Positions 6,397 through 6,513 of a DNA stretch of 6,513 bases are shown here, piece after piece (position 1 is the stretch's first letter; each line of letters opens with the position of its first letter). The position numbers and the translations under genes are program-made. Origin of the DNA: an uncultured Clostridium sp. (GTDB lineage Bacteria; Bacillota; Clostridia; Lachnospirales; Lachnospiraceae). The notes beneath the pieces were generated by a model. That model had not been told where the DNA came from and did no database searches. It saw only the letters and a program-made list of their open reading frames with translations. Location of the stretch: the NCBI GenBank assembly GCA_900555045.1, contig USJW01000173.1, positions 1 through 6,513 on the forward strand, read 5' to 3'.

Positions 6397-6461
6397 CGGT
6401 CTATCTATAGCCTGAAATTGTCAAATTGAGTACAACAACAAGACAGATAGTTACATCTGCC

Positions 6462-6513
6462 AGATCGGAAGAGCACACGTCTGAACTCCAGTCACTGACG
6501 TCATCTCGTATGC
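6462..6513 (+). other. Illumina TruSeq-type P7 adapter contamination
   Basis: From 6462 the sequence begins AGATCGGAAGAGCACACG and continues through CCAGTCAC (ending 6495), the constant part of the indexed TruSeq adapter. Seven bases (TGACGTC, 6496-6502) occupy the index position, followed by the constant ATCTCGTATGC (6503-6513), where the window ends. This is library adapter left untrimmed at a contig end, not genomic DNA. The biological sequence ends at 6461. Confidence 0.98.

Larger units (their letters stand above)
6128..6461. other. Gene-free 3' region after metA
   Basis: I find no gene in these 334 bases; all open frames are a few codons long (for example ATG at 6351, five codons). The first part (to about 6240) is GC-rich and contains nested inverted repeats. 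The second part is sharply AT-rich (about a quarter G+C at 6241-6300) and carries the terminator at 6360-6396. Bases 6397-6461 show nothing I recognise before adapter sequence begins. Confidence 0.7.

Noticed and set aside
195..6461. CRISPR array, tRNA or rRNA gene, insertion sequence, toxin-antitoxin or defence cassette.
   Set aside because: No regularly spaced repeats, cloverleaf with a GTTCGA-like arm, rRNA core sequence, transposase motif or defence-type domain is visible; all five genes except the first belong to ordinary housekeeping families.

Overview
The window looks like the end of a draft-assembly contig from a GC-rich, anaerobic Firmicutes genome. The best guess is Lachnospiraceae (Clostridium cluster XIVa, Enterocloster-like). 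This rests on strong GGAGG-type ribosome binding sites, tight same-strand gene packing, a Clostridia-style QueA, an acetyl-CoA-type MetA and frequent TTA codons within otherwise GC-rich coding sequence. The genus is inferred from memory of protein style, not from a search.

Layout: bases 1-92 hold no gene I can support. A convincing sigma-70-type promoter (93-121) and a GAAA-capped hairpin in the leader (159-174) precede five genes, all on the plus strand. They are: an unrecognised membrane-anchored protein with a low-complexity, 11-residue-repeat tail (195-1223); queA (1245-2306); an RluF-like 23S rRNA pseudouridine synthase (2311-3123); a divergent NAD-dependent DNA ligase LigA (3126-5090); and, after a 98-base gap, metA as homoserine O-acetyltransferase (5189-6127). 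The first four are separated by 21, 4 and 2 bases and are probably one transcript. metA may be co-transcribed or have its own control. The 334 bases after metA contain no gene. They hold a possibly structured GC-rich segment, then a sharply AT-rich stretch ending in a strong intrinsic terminator (6360-6396).

Bases 6462-6513 are not biological. They match an Illumina TruSeq-type P7 adapter with a 7-base index, so the contig ends in untrimmed adapter at 6461.

Functionally the operon is mixed housekeeping: tRNA queuosine modification, rRNA pseudouridylation and DNA nick sealing, with methionine biosynthesis downstream. I see no new multi-gene system. The most interesting biology is the ligase. 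It keeps its catalytic lysine and all four domains but appears to have changed several active-site positions that are normally invariant in LigA. The membrane protein of unknown function at the head of the operon comes second.
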